Shown here piece by piece: positions 1 to 11,700 of a DNA stretch of 64,000 bases. Within the stretch, counting starts at the first letter, position 1. Each line of letters starts with the position of its first letter. Location: the NCBI RefSeq assembly GCF_021130785.1, contig NW_025778860.1, forward strand, positions 1-64,000, given 5' to 3'. Under the pieces are notes generated by a model. That model was not told the origin of the DNA, did no database searches, and saw only the letters and a program-made list of their open reading frames with translations. The DNA is from Homalodisca vitripennis (Eukaryota; Arthropoda; Insecta; Hemiptera; Cicadellidae). The position numbers and the translations under genes were made by a program.

Positions 1-43
1 AAGTTAATACACAGATGTATTCTGATGTATTATGAAATTTCTT

Positions 44-214
44 CCCTGTTCCTTCAAATGTAGAAGGACAGGGTAATTTTGGGTAATGTTGTGGTATTGT
101 TGTCCCCTGTTCCTTCCAATAGAGAAGGACAGGGTAATATTTTGGTATGCAATGAGTTTTTATTTATAGTGATATTTCTTCCCTGTTCCTTCAAATGTCG
201 AAGGACAGGGTAAT
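44..214. repeat. Three spaced copies of a 33-34 bp palindrome
   Basis: Copies lie at 44-77, 105-137 and 181-214. Each begins CCCTGTTCCTTC and ends GAAGGACAGGG, so the two halves pair as a hairpin with a short loop, and each is followed by TAAT. Start-to-start spacing is 61 and 76 bp, so this is not a strict tandem array. No coding sense. It could be the edge of a larger satellite that begins before the window. Confidence 0.75.
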
Positions 215-414
215 ATTGATTTTAATCACTATATGAGGTTTATTGTGAGTAAACAATTGATTATTGTGCCATTATAATCCCTGTAAATTGATTGTATTGT
301 AATTAACAACATATGGTAGTGGTTTTACATTCGCGACACTGGCGCAGGGCGTACAATTAAGAACACCGTGAAAGACTGACAGCCATACAATTATACGAAG
401 GGAATATTTTGTAA

Positions 415-645
415 AAAAGGAATGTCCTCCAAGAGCTCAATGCCTCGCGGGCTGAAATTGTTATTAGATTGGAGGAGCAGGTAGCAGTCATATTAGTGAA
501 CAGAGCCAGCCAACCACAAGATCTACGACGCCGCCGCACTGCAACCGGCCGCACGGTCATTGGAGAAGCTACCAGCCTCGACGGGGTCCACCCAAGCGGC
601 CGAGAAGCGGCCATCCCGACGCACAAAAAAACTGGCATTCCATAA
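415..645 (+). other. Unassigned 77-codon open frame
   Basis: An open frame without an obvious start runs to TAA at 643-645. It reads as a charged segment with an Arg-rich patch. Part of its 3' half (about 577-600) resembles, inverted, DNA near 11795-11818, which suggests repeat-derived sequence rather than a host exon. I do not recognise it. Confidence 0.15.
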
Positions 646-740
646 TGGAGTTTTATTGATTTAAGAAACCAATAGAATTGAGCGAGGGCGGGGCCTGCCT
701 TTCCCTATGTTTCACTTATACCTGAGTATCAGGCGGTAGG

Positions 741-1326
741 CCGACAAAAGCGACCAAAAGGACAAGCGACAAAATTTTTCTATTGGAAAACACCAAGTAC
801 AAATCAGACGGCAGAATGGCGGTGGGGCGTGGTTTACGCAACCTCCCCCCTCCAAAGTAATACAAGGAAAGAGTAGTATCAGGCGCACAGAGGTTGGCAA
901 GAGAATTGGGATGATCCTTCCCTCACAGCTGCTTAGGGAGAGGGCGATGAGAGAGGGCGATATGACGTAACAGTGTCTGAAAATGTCAGTGATGAACCGT
1001 CTCAAGTATCAGGAGAGTAGAGAACAACAATAACATTGGGGGCAGATAGTGACCATCGCTATCCTGCATTGCTCCCTACGTTGAAGTCGTTGAGAGCCCA
1101 CCGTAATCACGACGGTGTATTAGATAAGACAATGAAATTGCAGCCGCATTTTTAGGTTATCTCTATACACATAAGTTTGTTGTACTTCTTGATTACATAT
1201 TACATCATATTTTTGCAGTTTAAAAACTTGCATTTATCTATTACCAGCTCAATTTTTTTAGTAGCCTATAGACTGCTTTTCTAAAGAAGATCGGTTTTGT
1301 GTTTTTAAATTTTAAGCTCTCTCCAC
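741..1326 (+). repeat. Dispersed repeat A, copy 1
   Basis: This block is nearly identical to 33684-34258 and matches 24490-24612 in inverted, more diverged form. It includes the core AGTAGTATCAGGCGCACAG, whose reverse complement resembles the GCGCGCCTGATACTC core at 9440 and 11640. No transposase coding is seen, so it is probably a non-autonomous mobile element or part of a larger duplicated unit. In both full copies it lies on the left of hAT sequence and repeat B. Confidence 0.7.
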
Positions 1327-2889
1327 TTTAACCAATTACTATACAAAAAAATAATGACAATAACAATATCTTATTCAAAAATTGTAAGAGACATCTCTTG
1401 GGATATTTAGGAGTATATTGTTTTAAAATTCTAAATTAATGATATAGCAAACGATATCAGATCAGTACCATAATTGGAAGTGAGAAAATCAATAATTACG
1501 TCATGTTACTGCCGTAAGAATTTGTCATCATTCAGCACAAGCGTATATTGCGTAATTCGGCAGCCGTGTATGTGTATTTAGCGGCGAACAGTGTTTCCAG
1601 ATTTTACTTAAGAATATATATCAAGTACAATCATATGGCGGCTATGAATATTGTGCCTGTGTCAGGCCTGTCCGGGGGGCTGTGATTACAGAGTCCTGTC
1701 ACGCTCACCGCGTACAGGCGTAGATTAACGGTTAAAAATTTATTGTATTTTAAAGAATGTTCCGCCGCGCCGCTTTTCATGTCCTGTCAACCGCGTGCAG
1801 CTTCCTGCGGCTCGTGCAGCACCTGCAGCTTTCAAGATTCTAGTCCAAAATTATAAACTTTATTATATATTCTCGTAGACAATTTGTATACTGCAATATG
1901 CTTCATATATTAATGTTTTAATCAAATATTATATTATAAAGTACGCGACACGTGGTTTGGTTTAAAATGAAAAGAGCAAGGAAGGAAACCTATTGAGAAA
2001 CGTATTTATTACTTCACTTTGTTTATTATCTACGTCTATTTAGATCTCTCCTTAAACATTTGATAGTGCCGAAGTGGTTTGAGACATAATAGCGTTACAA
2101 TTTCGTATGAATGTCTATTCAATGCCCACCCACTACTAGTATGCAAAACTATCTCTGTGTTTGTATCGTCATGACGCAAAAATACATTGCTTATATTTAA
2201 TCTCTTTCCACTAGTCAACAGAGCTGAAAGGTTGCATGTAAACTCTAATCCTGTAATGTTTTTTTTAAATATATAACAATTACTTATTTAATTACAGCAG
2301 CTGTATACCGTTATACATTAGTGTTTAGCAACTGAGTTATTGTTGTGTATGAGTGTAATTTACTTTACTATAAACTATTTAACAAAGTAGGATATCGTTT
2401 AAAAAGAATTTGTTGTGACTGAGATGCTAAAGGCTTATTAAGTCCTCTATTACGCCTCAACTCTAGTTGTATATTTTAGATGACGGATGTTTAAAGATTG
2501 TTTCTATAAAAACAAAATTAAGATCATAACGTATTTATTTAAAAACTACCGATGATATTTAAATTATAACTGGTTTTCTGTTGAAACAATTAGAGTACAA
2601 AACACCTCAAATAAATAATAAACTGTTAAAAAAACCCTAAGTAATTTTATGGTTCAGACACATTTAATGAACATTTATTTGTTTATGTGACTCTTAACAA
2701 TTGGAAAATATGTTAACGGATTGAAGTAGCACATGAACAATGTTTATAGACTGGTGTTGTCACTTCTACGATAGGAATCACTTTGTTCCTGCTACATATG
2801 TGGTTTTTGGTAGAAAACAGACTTGGTGGTGTCGCGCGCTATGCAGAGATTCCACGGGCCACGAACTTAGTCGGTTGCTCGCTCTTCCG
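1327..2889. other. No gene seen
   Basis: AT-rich DNA with stops in all frames. A GC-richer patch at about 1560-1830 has no coding sense. This stretch is absent from the second copy of the composite repeat, where repeat A joins directly to hAT sequence at 34258/34259. Confidence 0.6.
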
Positions 2890-5491
2890 TAGTGATGGGA
2901 TAACCGAATGGATTTTATAACCGACTAACCAGTCAGTTATTTGTGTCGTTAATCGGTTATTTTAGTCGAATGAATAACCGATTACCTTTTAAATTCAATC
3001 CACATTATAGGGATTTCCACCACTACCTTCTACCGTCATTCGCTCTTCTGTTTCCGTGTAGCTTACTTCGTCCGCTAACCATGGCAATGGCAGGTAATCC
3101 AAAAAACGTCATTATTTCAGTCGGAGAAAAAGTCTATTGATCGAACACTCGTTAAAATGATTGGTGTAGACCTGCAACCTTTGTCAATAGTGGAGAATAG
3201 AGGTTTTAAAGAGTACTATAATAAACTTCAACCGTTGTACACACTTCCTTCAAGAAAGACATTAACAAACACAATCATTCCAAGTATTTTGCAATGACAT
3301 TTCTTCAACAATTAGATCAATGCTTAGTGAAACTGAGAGTGTTGGTATAACAACGGGCATTTGGTCCTCGGATTTAAATGAGTCGTATTTTACAGTGACA
3401 TGTCATTTCATTTTTAATGACGAACAAAAAAATGTCGTTCTTGAAACAAGGGAAATTCCTGGCAGCCACACTGCCGTAAACTTATCAAGTGCATTAAGCA
3501 AAGTATTTTCATCATGGAATATTTCTGATAAAATAACAGCAATTGTTACAGATAATGGGTCCAACATAAAATGTGCTGTCAATGAGCACTTAAAAAAGAC
3601 ACACGTACCTTGTGTTGCCACACACCTTGAATCTCTGTGTTACTGACACAATTGAAGACAATCCACCATTCAAAGAAATTGTAAAGAAGGCTAAAAACAT
3701 AGTTTACTTATTTTAAAAGTAGCAATTTGGCCGCAGACAAGTTAAAGGAGACGCAAACTGAAATGAAACTTCCACTTTTAAAAGTAAAACAAGATGTGTC
3801 TACAAGATGGAATTCCACTCTAATAATGTTAAATAGATTGTTAGAAATAAGAACACCCTTATGTGTTGCTTTGTCACATTTACCAAAGTCTCCGGAAACC
3901 CTCGATGCCTCAGAGTGGCAGGTTGTCAGTGATTGTGTCAAAGTCCTCCAGCCTATGAAGACTTACTGAAGAACTATCGAGTAAAACTTACCCTACGATT
4001 TCTATGGTTATTCCTCTAATCAGAAGCGTACAGTATGCCATCAAATCTTTGTCGCCAGAAACGGATGTTGCCATTTATTTAAAAAACAAGCTTCAAGAAG
4101 TTATTCATAGGAGGTTCTCTGCATGGGAACAAAATAAAATAGCTTCAAAAGCCACGTTTCTCGATCCGAGATTTATGAAAACTTCTTTTGGATTGAAAGA
4201 CAATGCTGATAGGGCAGAGAAACTAATCATGGAAGAGTTGGAATTTAATATTAAAAATAAATCAGACTCTGTTCCTTCGTCAGAGGAAATTATCGAAGAA
4301 GTTCAGGGGAAGAAACTGTTTTCAGAGCAGGCTACGCAAGCAAAAACAAAACTTGCAAGGAGACAAAATCTATGGAAATGGGTCGATTCGAGGATAGATG
4401 AAAAGAAGAAAAATCAAGTATCATCTTCCATCGCAAGTACTGCTCTAATAGTGCGGCATTACTTAGAACTTCCTCAACCAAAACGTTGGGAAAATCCTCT
4501 ACCCTTTTGCCGTAAATACAAAGATGTACTGCCTGAAATATACAATCTCCAAAAAAATATTTGTGTTGCCCGCCACTTCTGTTTCCGTCAGAAAGACTGT
4601 TCTCAATTGCGGGACAAGTAGTAAATGATCGGAGAAACCGATTAAAGCCAAAAAACATTAATAACATATTATTTTTACATTCAAACTTGGAGTAAACTTT
4701 CCATTTGTGTGTTTTCACATTAATTTAACTTATTTTGTGCTGGTTTTTGAACCTAAACTTTAGTTTTCTTTGTTGCTTTCCTAAGTAGTATTAACAGAAA
4801 AATTTATGTGTTTTTATTACTTTTAATCAATACTACTGTTCATATTCTTGTTTGTTAAAATATTTTAATATTCACTGAATTTATGCCTTTATTATTAATT
4901 TCCTTTAAAATGTAAGAATAAAATTGTGTGTAATAATCCTGAAGTTGTTCTAACATTTTGTTTACCCCGTTAACGTTATTACTTAACAGTAAAATAAGTA
5001 ATAAATAAAACATATCTGGTCAAATAAACAATTCCAACATTTTACTAAAGAATAAAATACATGAATATTTAATTTACTAATAATTTCAATATTTTATGAA
5101 TTGGCAATTATTATTATCTTAAGTGCAATGCTATATAAGGTTAATTTTTAAATAACAAATACGTAATTTTCTATATCTAAAACAACAAAATTAATACAAT
5201 GTTTTAATTTAATGATTATATTTTTCTTACTGATCACTCATAAGTGTTATTTATTCCTTCAGCTCACATTTACAAACAGCTGAATGAATAAACAGGTCCC
5301 ATACTTCCCCCAAAGAAAGAATAATAATTTGAGCGAATAAAACTAAACGCAAACGGCCGCAACCCGTAACAGTTTATTCAAAACATTTATTCACCCAAAT
5401 TATATCGAAAAATTTTAAAATAATCGATTAATTGTATGGAAAAAAACTATCAAATAACGAATAACTTTTTTATTCGAATAACCCATCACTA
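2890..5491 (+). mobile_element. Decayed hAT transposon
   Basis: The left end TAGTGATGGGATAACCGAAT and the right end ATTCGAATAACCCATCACTA are imperfect inverted repeats, sharing TAGTGATGGG. Between them lie fragments of a hAT transposase in + orientation. The expected 8-bp target duplication is not visible (CTCTTCCG against GTTGTGAG), so one flank has changed or the copy arose by duplication. The right part recurs at 34259-35229 and the left tip, inverted, at 62325-62464. Confidence 0.85.
3142..4695 (+). pseudogene. hAT (ZBED-like) transposase, broken
   Basis: Pieces in order: a DLQPLSIVENRGFKEY segment at about 3165-3225, the catalytic-type VTDNGSN segment at about 3546-3566, a middle region at 3727-3969 and 4004-4621, and a C-terminal dimerisation-type end with a SERLFSIAGQ segment at about 4590-4620, ending near 4695. 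The DLQPLS and SERLFSIAG blocks are typical of hAT transposases. The amino-terminal BED finger is missing and at least four frame changes separate the pieces, so the gene cannot make a full protein as read. It is the only gene of the element. Confidence 0.85.
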
Positions 5492-6744
5492 GTTGTGAGT
5501 CATTGTTAGACTGGACACGTGTGGCAGGTGGGCCGAGATAGCGAGCTTCCTGCGCTGAAATGGTCCCCGACAGTTTTACGACGTGGGCCTACAGTCCGTT
5601 TACCCTTATAACGTGGCCCTTGCGCGTTTCGCCCGGCCAGCTGACGAAATTAAGTAAACCCTTCCCAATGTGTGAACCATCCCTCAGAAGAGATAGGCGA
5701 GTTGCAGTAGCGTAGCCAGAAATTTCGTTCGGGGGGGTCCGAAACCGGGGGGACGTTTTGTGTGTTATTTGCCAATGAATTCACTGGTAAAAGGTAAATA
5801 CAAAAAAATATGGAACTTTAGTAACTACGCCTTATAGAAAGTGGAAAGATGTAATAGACAAATTAAACTCTCACAGCAACTCTAGTACCACAAATTCTAT
5901 TGTATAGCTACAGAAACTTTACGAAGTTAGATTCTGGTCGAGTAGAACGTACCAAAGTGATGTTGGATTTACTGGACAAGAAAGAAAAAGTACAAAACAG
6001 AGCAACAAAAGTCACTTTCGGTCGGAAATAAAATACACCTGAAAAACTCTAATGATTAGAACTTTACCTACTTCGGATTTCGGTTATTGAGGTAAACGTG
6101 GTATTTTTGATTGAGTTAGACGAAGATTTTTTGTTATCATTAAACTGTACTCGACCACCTATATAATTATCGAGAAAAAATCACTTCCGGTCGGTAAATA
6201 CCGAAAAAAGCTCTCTACTGATTCGTTTTGATGATTTTGGATTTCACTGGTTGAGTGGTTGAGGTAAAAGTAGTAATTATGTTAGGACATTGATTTTAGA
6301 GATTAATTCAACGCCGACTAATAAATATATAATTATCGAGAAAAAAAAACCAAAAATAATCACTTCCGATCGGAATATACTAAGGAAAATTAAATAATAC
6401 CCCCAGTCAGTGAAATCCAAAGTAGTCGGAACTTCTTATCAGTAGTGTGTTTCCGGTGTATTATCCGACCGGAAGTTATTTTTTCAACTTTTCTTCCATA
6501 CTCATATAGGTATTAGTCGGCGTTCAATTTGATAACCTAAAATCAATGTTCTAACATAGGTTGTCCCTGCCTCTTGTCCCGTATTGATGGACGTCCCTGC
6601 CCCGGACCAACTCGCACTTACATCGGCAGTACAGGGCTGTGGTAGAACCTAAACATAACGTAGCTGTGGTAGAAAGGGTGTATTCAATTTGAATGATAAA
6701 TAACTACAGTTCACTTTCCTTTAATTGCAGCATCTGTTATCTCA
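5492..6744 (+). repeat. Dispersed repeat B, copy 1
   Basis: Begins GTTGTGAGTCATTG directly after the hAT end and matches 35230-36480 almost throughout, with small indels. It contains several near-repeats of the kind AATCACTTCCGGTCGG (around 6012, 6180, 6360). No coding frame of note. The shared order repeat A - hAT - repeat B in both copies shows they were duplicated as a unit. Confidence 0.8.
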
Positions 6745-6843
6745 ATAGACGGATAGTGGCCTAACTTTAGCTCCTAATATATATTTTGCTGAAACTCTTA
6801 TTAACAGCTTAGAAAAATTTAATATTCATAGCCCAATTCGCTA

Positions 6844-7065
6844 TCAAAATATCACAAATATCTCAAACAACAAAGCCGTGTCGTCGGCATAAAAGAACGC
6901 CCGGTTCCCGACAAAATTGACTTTATCTAGGTTATTCACAAAAGTGAGAAACAGGAGATGACCCCACATACTTCCCTGCAAAACCCCATAATCAGTTTTT
7001 ATTTTAGAACTATTCTGGTAAAATATCCTAACTGGATAGCGATCAGTTAGGTGCTTTGCAACCAT
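6844..7065 (-). pseudogene. Non-LTR reverse transcriptase fragment
   Basis: A 73-codon minus-strand frame contains GVLQGS, in place of the usual GVPQGS, and the catalytic YADDTALL motif. These are RT motifs of insect Jockey/CR1-clade elements. The fragment lacks the fingers and thumb. Confidence 0.8.
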
Positions 7066-7228
7066 TTCAGAGCCGTCTTTTTGAATTTTTAATCAATGAA
7101 GCTGTAACATTATCAATGTCAGGAGGCAAGCCGTCCTTCATACCCGTAACAACACGGCCTCAGGGAAACTTTGTTTCCTTTTTAATTTATTTTAATACGT
7201 CTTTGCCGGATGTAATTGTACTGACAGA

Positions 7229-7640
7229 AGTTTGATACACGATTGTGAAATAAATTTGTTTAAATTAGTGGGTATAACCAGTATTCAAACTGTAATGACA
7301 GCTACAGATCAGGTGGAGTGATTGTTTATGTGAGTGAGCGATATGAGACCAGACGATCAGGCGTTAATATGAAATCAGCCGACGCGCTTAAAGTCACTGT
7401 TGACATTGAGTCTGTTGGGCTTTCTGTTGCGATCGTAGCGGTTTAAAGGCTGCATTCGCATTACATTGCGTCTTTCTTGAACGAATAAAAATAATATCTT
7501 ATTGTCTGAATCCAAAGATCGGAATTTAGTTGTTACCGGGGATATGAATTTATGCTATGGTCACGCTCGTCGACAAGTATTTAGCGATTACGTCAAGTAA
7601 TGGCCTTGAGCAACTGATTGACTCACCCACAGAGGAAATA
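7229..7640 (+). pseudogene. Non-LTR endonuclease fragment
   Basis: In broken frames the plus strand encodes a VAIVAV segment (about 7425-7445) and GDMNLCYG (about 7540-7563). These match the AVYRLHS and GDMN regions of the complete ORF2 at 27.4-27.6 kb. Stops and shifts interrupt it. It points away from the RT fragment at 6844-7065. Confidence 0.65.
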
Positions 7641-7770
7641 ACTGTTTATATCATATATCTTTAGAAACTAGAGATCAATGTAGCTTTTAATGGCATGTTT
7701 TAAACTTCTTTCAGACAAGACCATAATGCGGTAGTTTGTAATATGTTATATCCTAATATGTCACTTTGTC

Positions 7771-9280
7771 TTCTGAGTTTAAAAATAAATTAGAGGCGGC
7801 CACACACTGGAAAATATAAGCGTTCACTCAATTAGGTTACTAATGTTAAACCATGTAACTATGCCATTTACTAAAATTAGATATTTACAAAAGTATGTAT
7901 ACATATATAGATCCTAGGTTCTATAACACATTATCTTTCGCCGTGTCTTCCTCGAAAACTTTGGGCACGCCCATACGCAAGCTGACATGCTGGGGGTTTT
8001 TACAATTGTTGACATAGAGCAACTCATATATTAGAAACTTTGTTTGACTGTTAATAAATGTATTTGCTGAATCTTTTGTTTAATTTATATGTACTTGGTT
8101 ACATATTAACAATGCACTTTACGTTAACTTACAAAAAACTGACATTTGAAATATTGAGTCTCTAAATAAACCGTCATTTTAATATTGAATAACGAAAGAA
8201 AAGAGGTATTGTAATTTGTGTTTCACTGGTATTTTTGTGCATTCTAAGAATCGAATGGTTTCTACTTATGTTTTATGTACTTTCAATAACACCTTCTTAT
8301 AACTATTGGTCACTTGATTTCTTAAATGGAACGTAAAATTATCATAGTGCAATTATACAAAGAGACGAAATGATTCATAAATCTTTGTCCTTTATTTTTA
8401 CAGAACATAGCACGCTGTATAAAATGTAGGTAGACTTCAATGTTACCAATATATAATAAAAAAGAAGTATCTTTCTTAGATAAGAAAATAAACAAAGAAC
8501 GGAAGAAATCTTGTTCATACGTCTAGAAACGTTTATTCTTGAACCGGTCTAGCCCTGTAGAGGCAACTACAAAACATTGCTAAAACTAGTACAGTTTCCT
8601 GCTCTCCCTGATACTCCGATCCGATCAATCCAATCGCGATAGCTGGATACTTTTATTTATTAATGTGAGTAATTAATTTTTTTCAATATCTAGAAGTTTT
8701 ATATCATAATAACACTGGAAATGACACAGTAACACGTCTAAATAGTCTTTCGATGGAGCAAACACTAGTAGTAAATAAACTTTTTCTGAAGTAAATAAAC
8801 TCGATTGGTTGTTTACCTTCACAACCATTGTTTTCAAATTAAAGGGATAGGGCGTAAAGTATTTGTTCTGCTAGCTAGACGCTTGCCACTGCTCAAACTA
8901 GCACACAACATGCGTACAATTGAATCGCAATATGGCATAGTAATTAAACAAGAAGAATTAAAGAACCGTCAAAAAAGCAGAAGGTTTGAATGTTACAAAC
9001 TTTCATACAGCCTAAGTACGTATTTTATAGAAGCCGAATAATAAACGTAAAATTAGCGCTGAGTGAAACCAAAAAAACTAGATTTTTCATTAAGCAAAAA
9101 AATATCCACCATTTGTTGTTGTTGGTTGTCAACCAACAATCAGTTTTTATTAAGTCAAATATCCATTTTTGACTACTTCATGCAATTAAATTAGTTCGAT
9201 TTTTTGTATAATCTTTTTATTATAAACATTGCCATAGGAACTATAACATTAATACGAATCACCTTTATCACGTTTAAAAA
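7771..9280. other. No gene seen
   Basis: AT-rich DNA. The two overlapping short frames at 8805-9172 have no recognisable motif and low-complexity composition. Nothing else stands out. Confidence 0.55.
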
Positions 9281-9510
9281 ATAAATATATCGGGCGCAGG
9301 TTTATTTAATATATGTTTCTTTAAAACAGTGCGGCTCATTCAAACTGCCCGCCTCAATAGATCGCCAGTTATTTGTGATGGAATCGGTGATCGCCAAGGT
9401 TCTGCTACCTGAACCTCTATCCGTCTCTGCGCGCCTGATACTCAGTTACAGTGAAGCATTGAAACGCTGCCTTATCTTGGCTCAATTTCCATTGGTTAGT
9501 TGTGACTTAG
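9281..9510 (+). repeat. Dispersed repeat C, copy 1
   Basis: Matches 11505-11700, sharing GGCTCATTCAAA, TGATGGAATCGGTGATCGCC and the core GCGCGCCTGATACTC, then CTCAATTTC(C/T)ATTGGTTAG. The last element also occurs at about 33548-33566 and, inverted, at about 668-688. Non-coding. Confidence 0.75.
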
Positions 9511-9529
9511 ATATTCGTGAGGCGAATCT

Positions 9530-9760
9530 CATTTAAAGTAATAAATAAGTGTACTATTGTACAAAGTTGTATGCAACTCTTCTGGTGAGTTTGTGTTAAA
9601 TATAGTTAATACACGTTAGTACTTTTATTAGCCAAATTGGAAATAATGACCTAAATTCCAATACTTGTGGCTCTGATATGGTTCTTATATTATTATAATG
9701 ATAATTACGTGTGACTCAATATAATAGCTTCCGCTAAACTGAGGCAGGCAATTTGAAAGC
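9530..9760 (+). repeat. Dispersed repeat D, copy 1
   Basis: Nearly identical to 10613-10822, both running from TTTAAAGTAATAAATAAGTG to ATAATAGCTTCCGC(T/C)AAACT. The copies are about 1.1 kb apart in the same orientation, consistent with a local duplication or two insertions of one family. Confidence 0.85.
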
Positions 9761-10427
9761 AATTTGTAGATTACTTACTTTTTATGATTATTCTTTTTTG
9801 TAACTGTTCTTTATGTGTGTATCCTATATTTGATTTATTGTTGAATTAAACACGATTTTGACTGGTTATTTGGCACCGTGATATTTTAAGTAGACCTTGT
9901 TTTCCAATACTGATTCTTTAATAACCAGTATAAAATGAAAATAAAAGTAACGCTGCATTATGTCATTTTAAAGCCCACAAAATGGGCAAGTTTTTTGTGG
10001 TATTGGCCTCTCTTCAGAATTAACTTCATTTAATTCCTCGGGTCTAATATCTTTTTAATGTTTTTGCCGAAAACTTAAGAATTTGATTTATTATCAATTT
10101 GTTTGTATCAAACTTATTTTCTAGACAGTTTTTCTCCATTATTCCCATGTAAAAATTTGGTGTAGATTTCAAAAATGGATTCAGAATTAAAAAAACATTA
10201 AAAATAATGGAGGAAATTGAGTTTTCTTGAAACAAAACATGATTTTTTTTTAAATAGCGAAATTGGTCGTAGTTAAAAGATAGATGGGATAGGGATTTTT
10301 TATTTTCATATTTTGGTCTATAATACTAAGTAGTATCACCCAAAAAAATTTTTTCGACACTAACTTAAATTCACCCTGTATATATAGTATATTTATATAG
10401 ACTTTGTCCACTATGCCACTATGCCAC

Positions 10428-10432
<5 letters not shown>
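9761..10432. other. No gene seen
   Basis: AT-rich DNA between the two repeat D copies. The short minus frame at 10044-10235 shows no motif. Confidence 0.5.

Positions 10433-10504
<72 letters not shown>
10433..10504. repeat. (AT)n microsatellite
   Basis: About 35 AT dinucleotides. The 100 bp that follow (10505-10612) recur next to another (AT)n tract at 62560-62720. Confidence 0.95.
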
Positions 10505-10508
<4 letters not shown>

Positions 10509-10612
10509 CGGATGTGCACTGGGCGGATGTGCAGTGTCGCCTATGTTCTAATTTTATGTGAAACGGATATTTAGTTATCTAGTGCAAGAAAGCCACACAT
10601 ATTATAAAGTCA
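10505..10612 (+). repeat. Microsatellite-linked repeat, copy 1
   Basis: Shares TATGTGAAACGGATA and AAGAAAGCCAC with 62620-62720, each directly after an (AT)n tract. It contains a short local duplication of GGGCGGATGTGCA. Origin unknown, possibly the end of a non-autonomous element that carries an AT tract. Confidence 0.65.
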
Positions 10613-10822
10613 CATTTAAAGTAATAAATAAGTGCGCTATTGTACAAAGTTGTATGCAACTCTTCTGATGTGTTTGTGTTAAATATAGTTAATACACGTT
10701 AGTACTGTTATTAGCCAAATTGGAAATAATGACCTAAATTCCAATACTTGTGGCTCTCATTGTTCTTATATTATTATAATGATAATTACGTGTGACTCAA
10801 TATAATAGCTTCCGCCAAACTG
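10613..10822 (+). repeat. Dispersed repeat D, copy 2
   Basis: Second copy of 9530-9760, with point differences such as TCTGATGTG for TCTGGTGAG. It runs straight on from the microsatellite-linked repeat. Confidence 0.85.
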
Positions 10823-11104
10823 AGAACAGAAGTCGAGAGTCCAGTGTCAGTGTCGGGCCAGTTCCCCTCATTTGTAAAAACAAGTACAGTAAAGATGTCT
10901 TATTCTACCAGGTGGAGGGCTAAGAAGCCCTCTCTAACACTTAACCTGGGGACCAACGGCTTAAAGGTGACTTACGAACCACCACCAATTGTCGGGCAGG
11001 CGGGCTGCTTGCAAGGACTGGATCTCTCAGCGGTCACCCATCCAAGCAGCAGCCACGCTCGACGTTGCTTGATCCGGTTATCTTGGGATAACCGTTGTAC
11101 CCGC
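10823..11104 (+). other. Open frame in repeat-derived DNA, unassigned
   Basis: A 119-codon frame (10844-11203) starts just after repeat D and runs into endonuclease-derived sequence at its 3' end. It is therefore chimeric and unlikely to be a gene. Its middle part has no motif I recognise. Confidence 0.25.
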
Positions 11105-11205
11105 TACACAGCGCCATTGACAGTAGTTTGGATACACGATTGTGAAATAAGTTTGTTTCAATTAGTGGGTATAACCAGTATTCAAACTGTAACGATAGCT
11201 TGAAT
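11105..11205 (+). pseudogene. Short non-LTR fragment
   Basis: Matches 7229-7310 and 63434-63510 (TTTGGATACACGATTGTG, then AGTATTCAAACTGTAA). It is a third small piece of the same retroelement family. Confidence 0.7.
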
Positions 11206-11504
11206 ACTTATTTGTAATCGCTTATAAACGGTGCAAAATGACTTCCTATCAAAAACGTTTAAAATACAGATTAAAATTATACTTTAATCCAAAACTTTGT
11301 CGTAGGAAGTGTTTTCCTTGCCCAATAATAAAAAATTTCCAAGCTTACTCCTTTTTTATGTTTTTAACGGTGTTCAAAATAAGTTAGATTATAAGTTTTA
11401 ATTCACTAAAATAAATTACTATAAATATGTAATTGTTAAAAATCCACCCAGTTAGAAGCACCAACTTATTTTTTATGACTATAGAAATTAGAAATGTTAT
11501 GTTC

Positions 11505-11700
11505 AGAAATAAATATAGACTATCGGCGCAGGTTTATTTAATATATGTTTGTTTAAAACAGAGCGGCTCATTCAAATTGTCCGCCTCAATAGATCGTGAT
11601 GGAATCGGTGATCGCCAAGGTTCTGCTATCCATCTCTGCGCGCCTGATACTCGAAACATTGAAACGCTGCCTTATCTTGGCTTAATTTCTATTGGTTAGT
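11505..11700 (+). repeat. Dispersed repeat C, copy 2
   Basis: Second copy of 9281-9510, with internal deletions. It is followed by TTGGTTAGTAGAATATTCATAA, and about 110 bp further on by an inverted copy of the GATAC core at 11818-11855. Confidence 0.75.

Larger units (their letters stand above)
6745..7770. repeat. Rearranged non-LTR retrotransposon block, copy 1
   Basis: This kilobase recurs at 62903-64000. The left third carries reverse-transcriptase sequence on the minus strand and the right half carries endonuclease sequence on the plus strand, so the block is an inverted-junction rearrangement of a Jockey/CR1-like element, not an intact copy. Part of the endonuclease also appears at 11105-11205. 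Confidence 0.75.

Noticed and set aside
357..638. 93-codon minus frame
   Set aside because: Arg-run from a CGC repeat; the other strand reads equally well and neither has a recognised domain.
10844..11203. 119-codon plus frame
   Set aside because: Begins beside repeat D and ends in retroelement-derived sequence, so it is a chimera of repeats.
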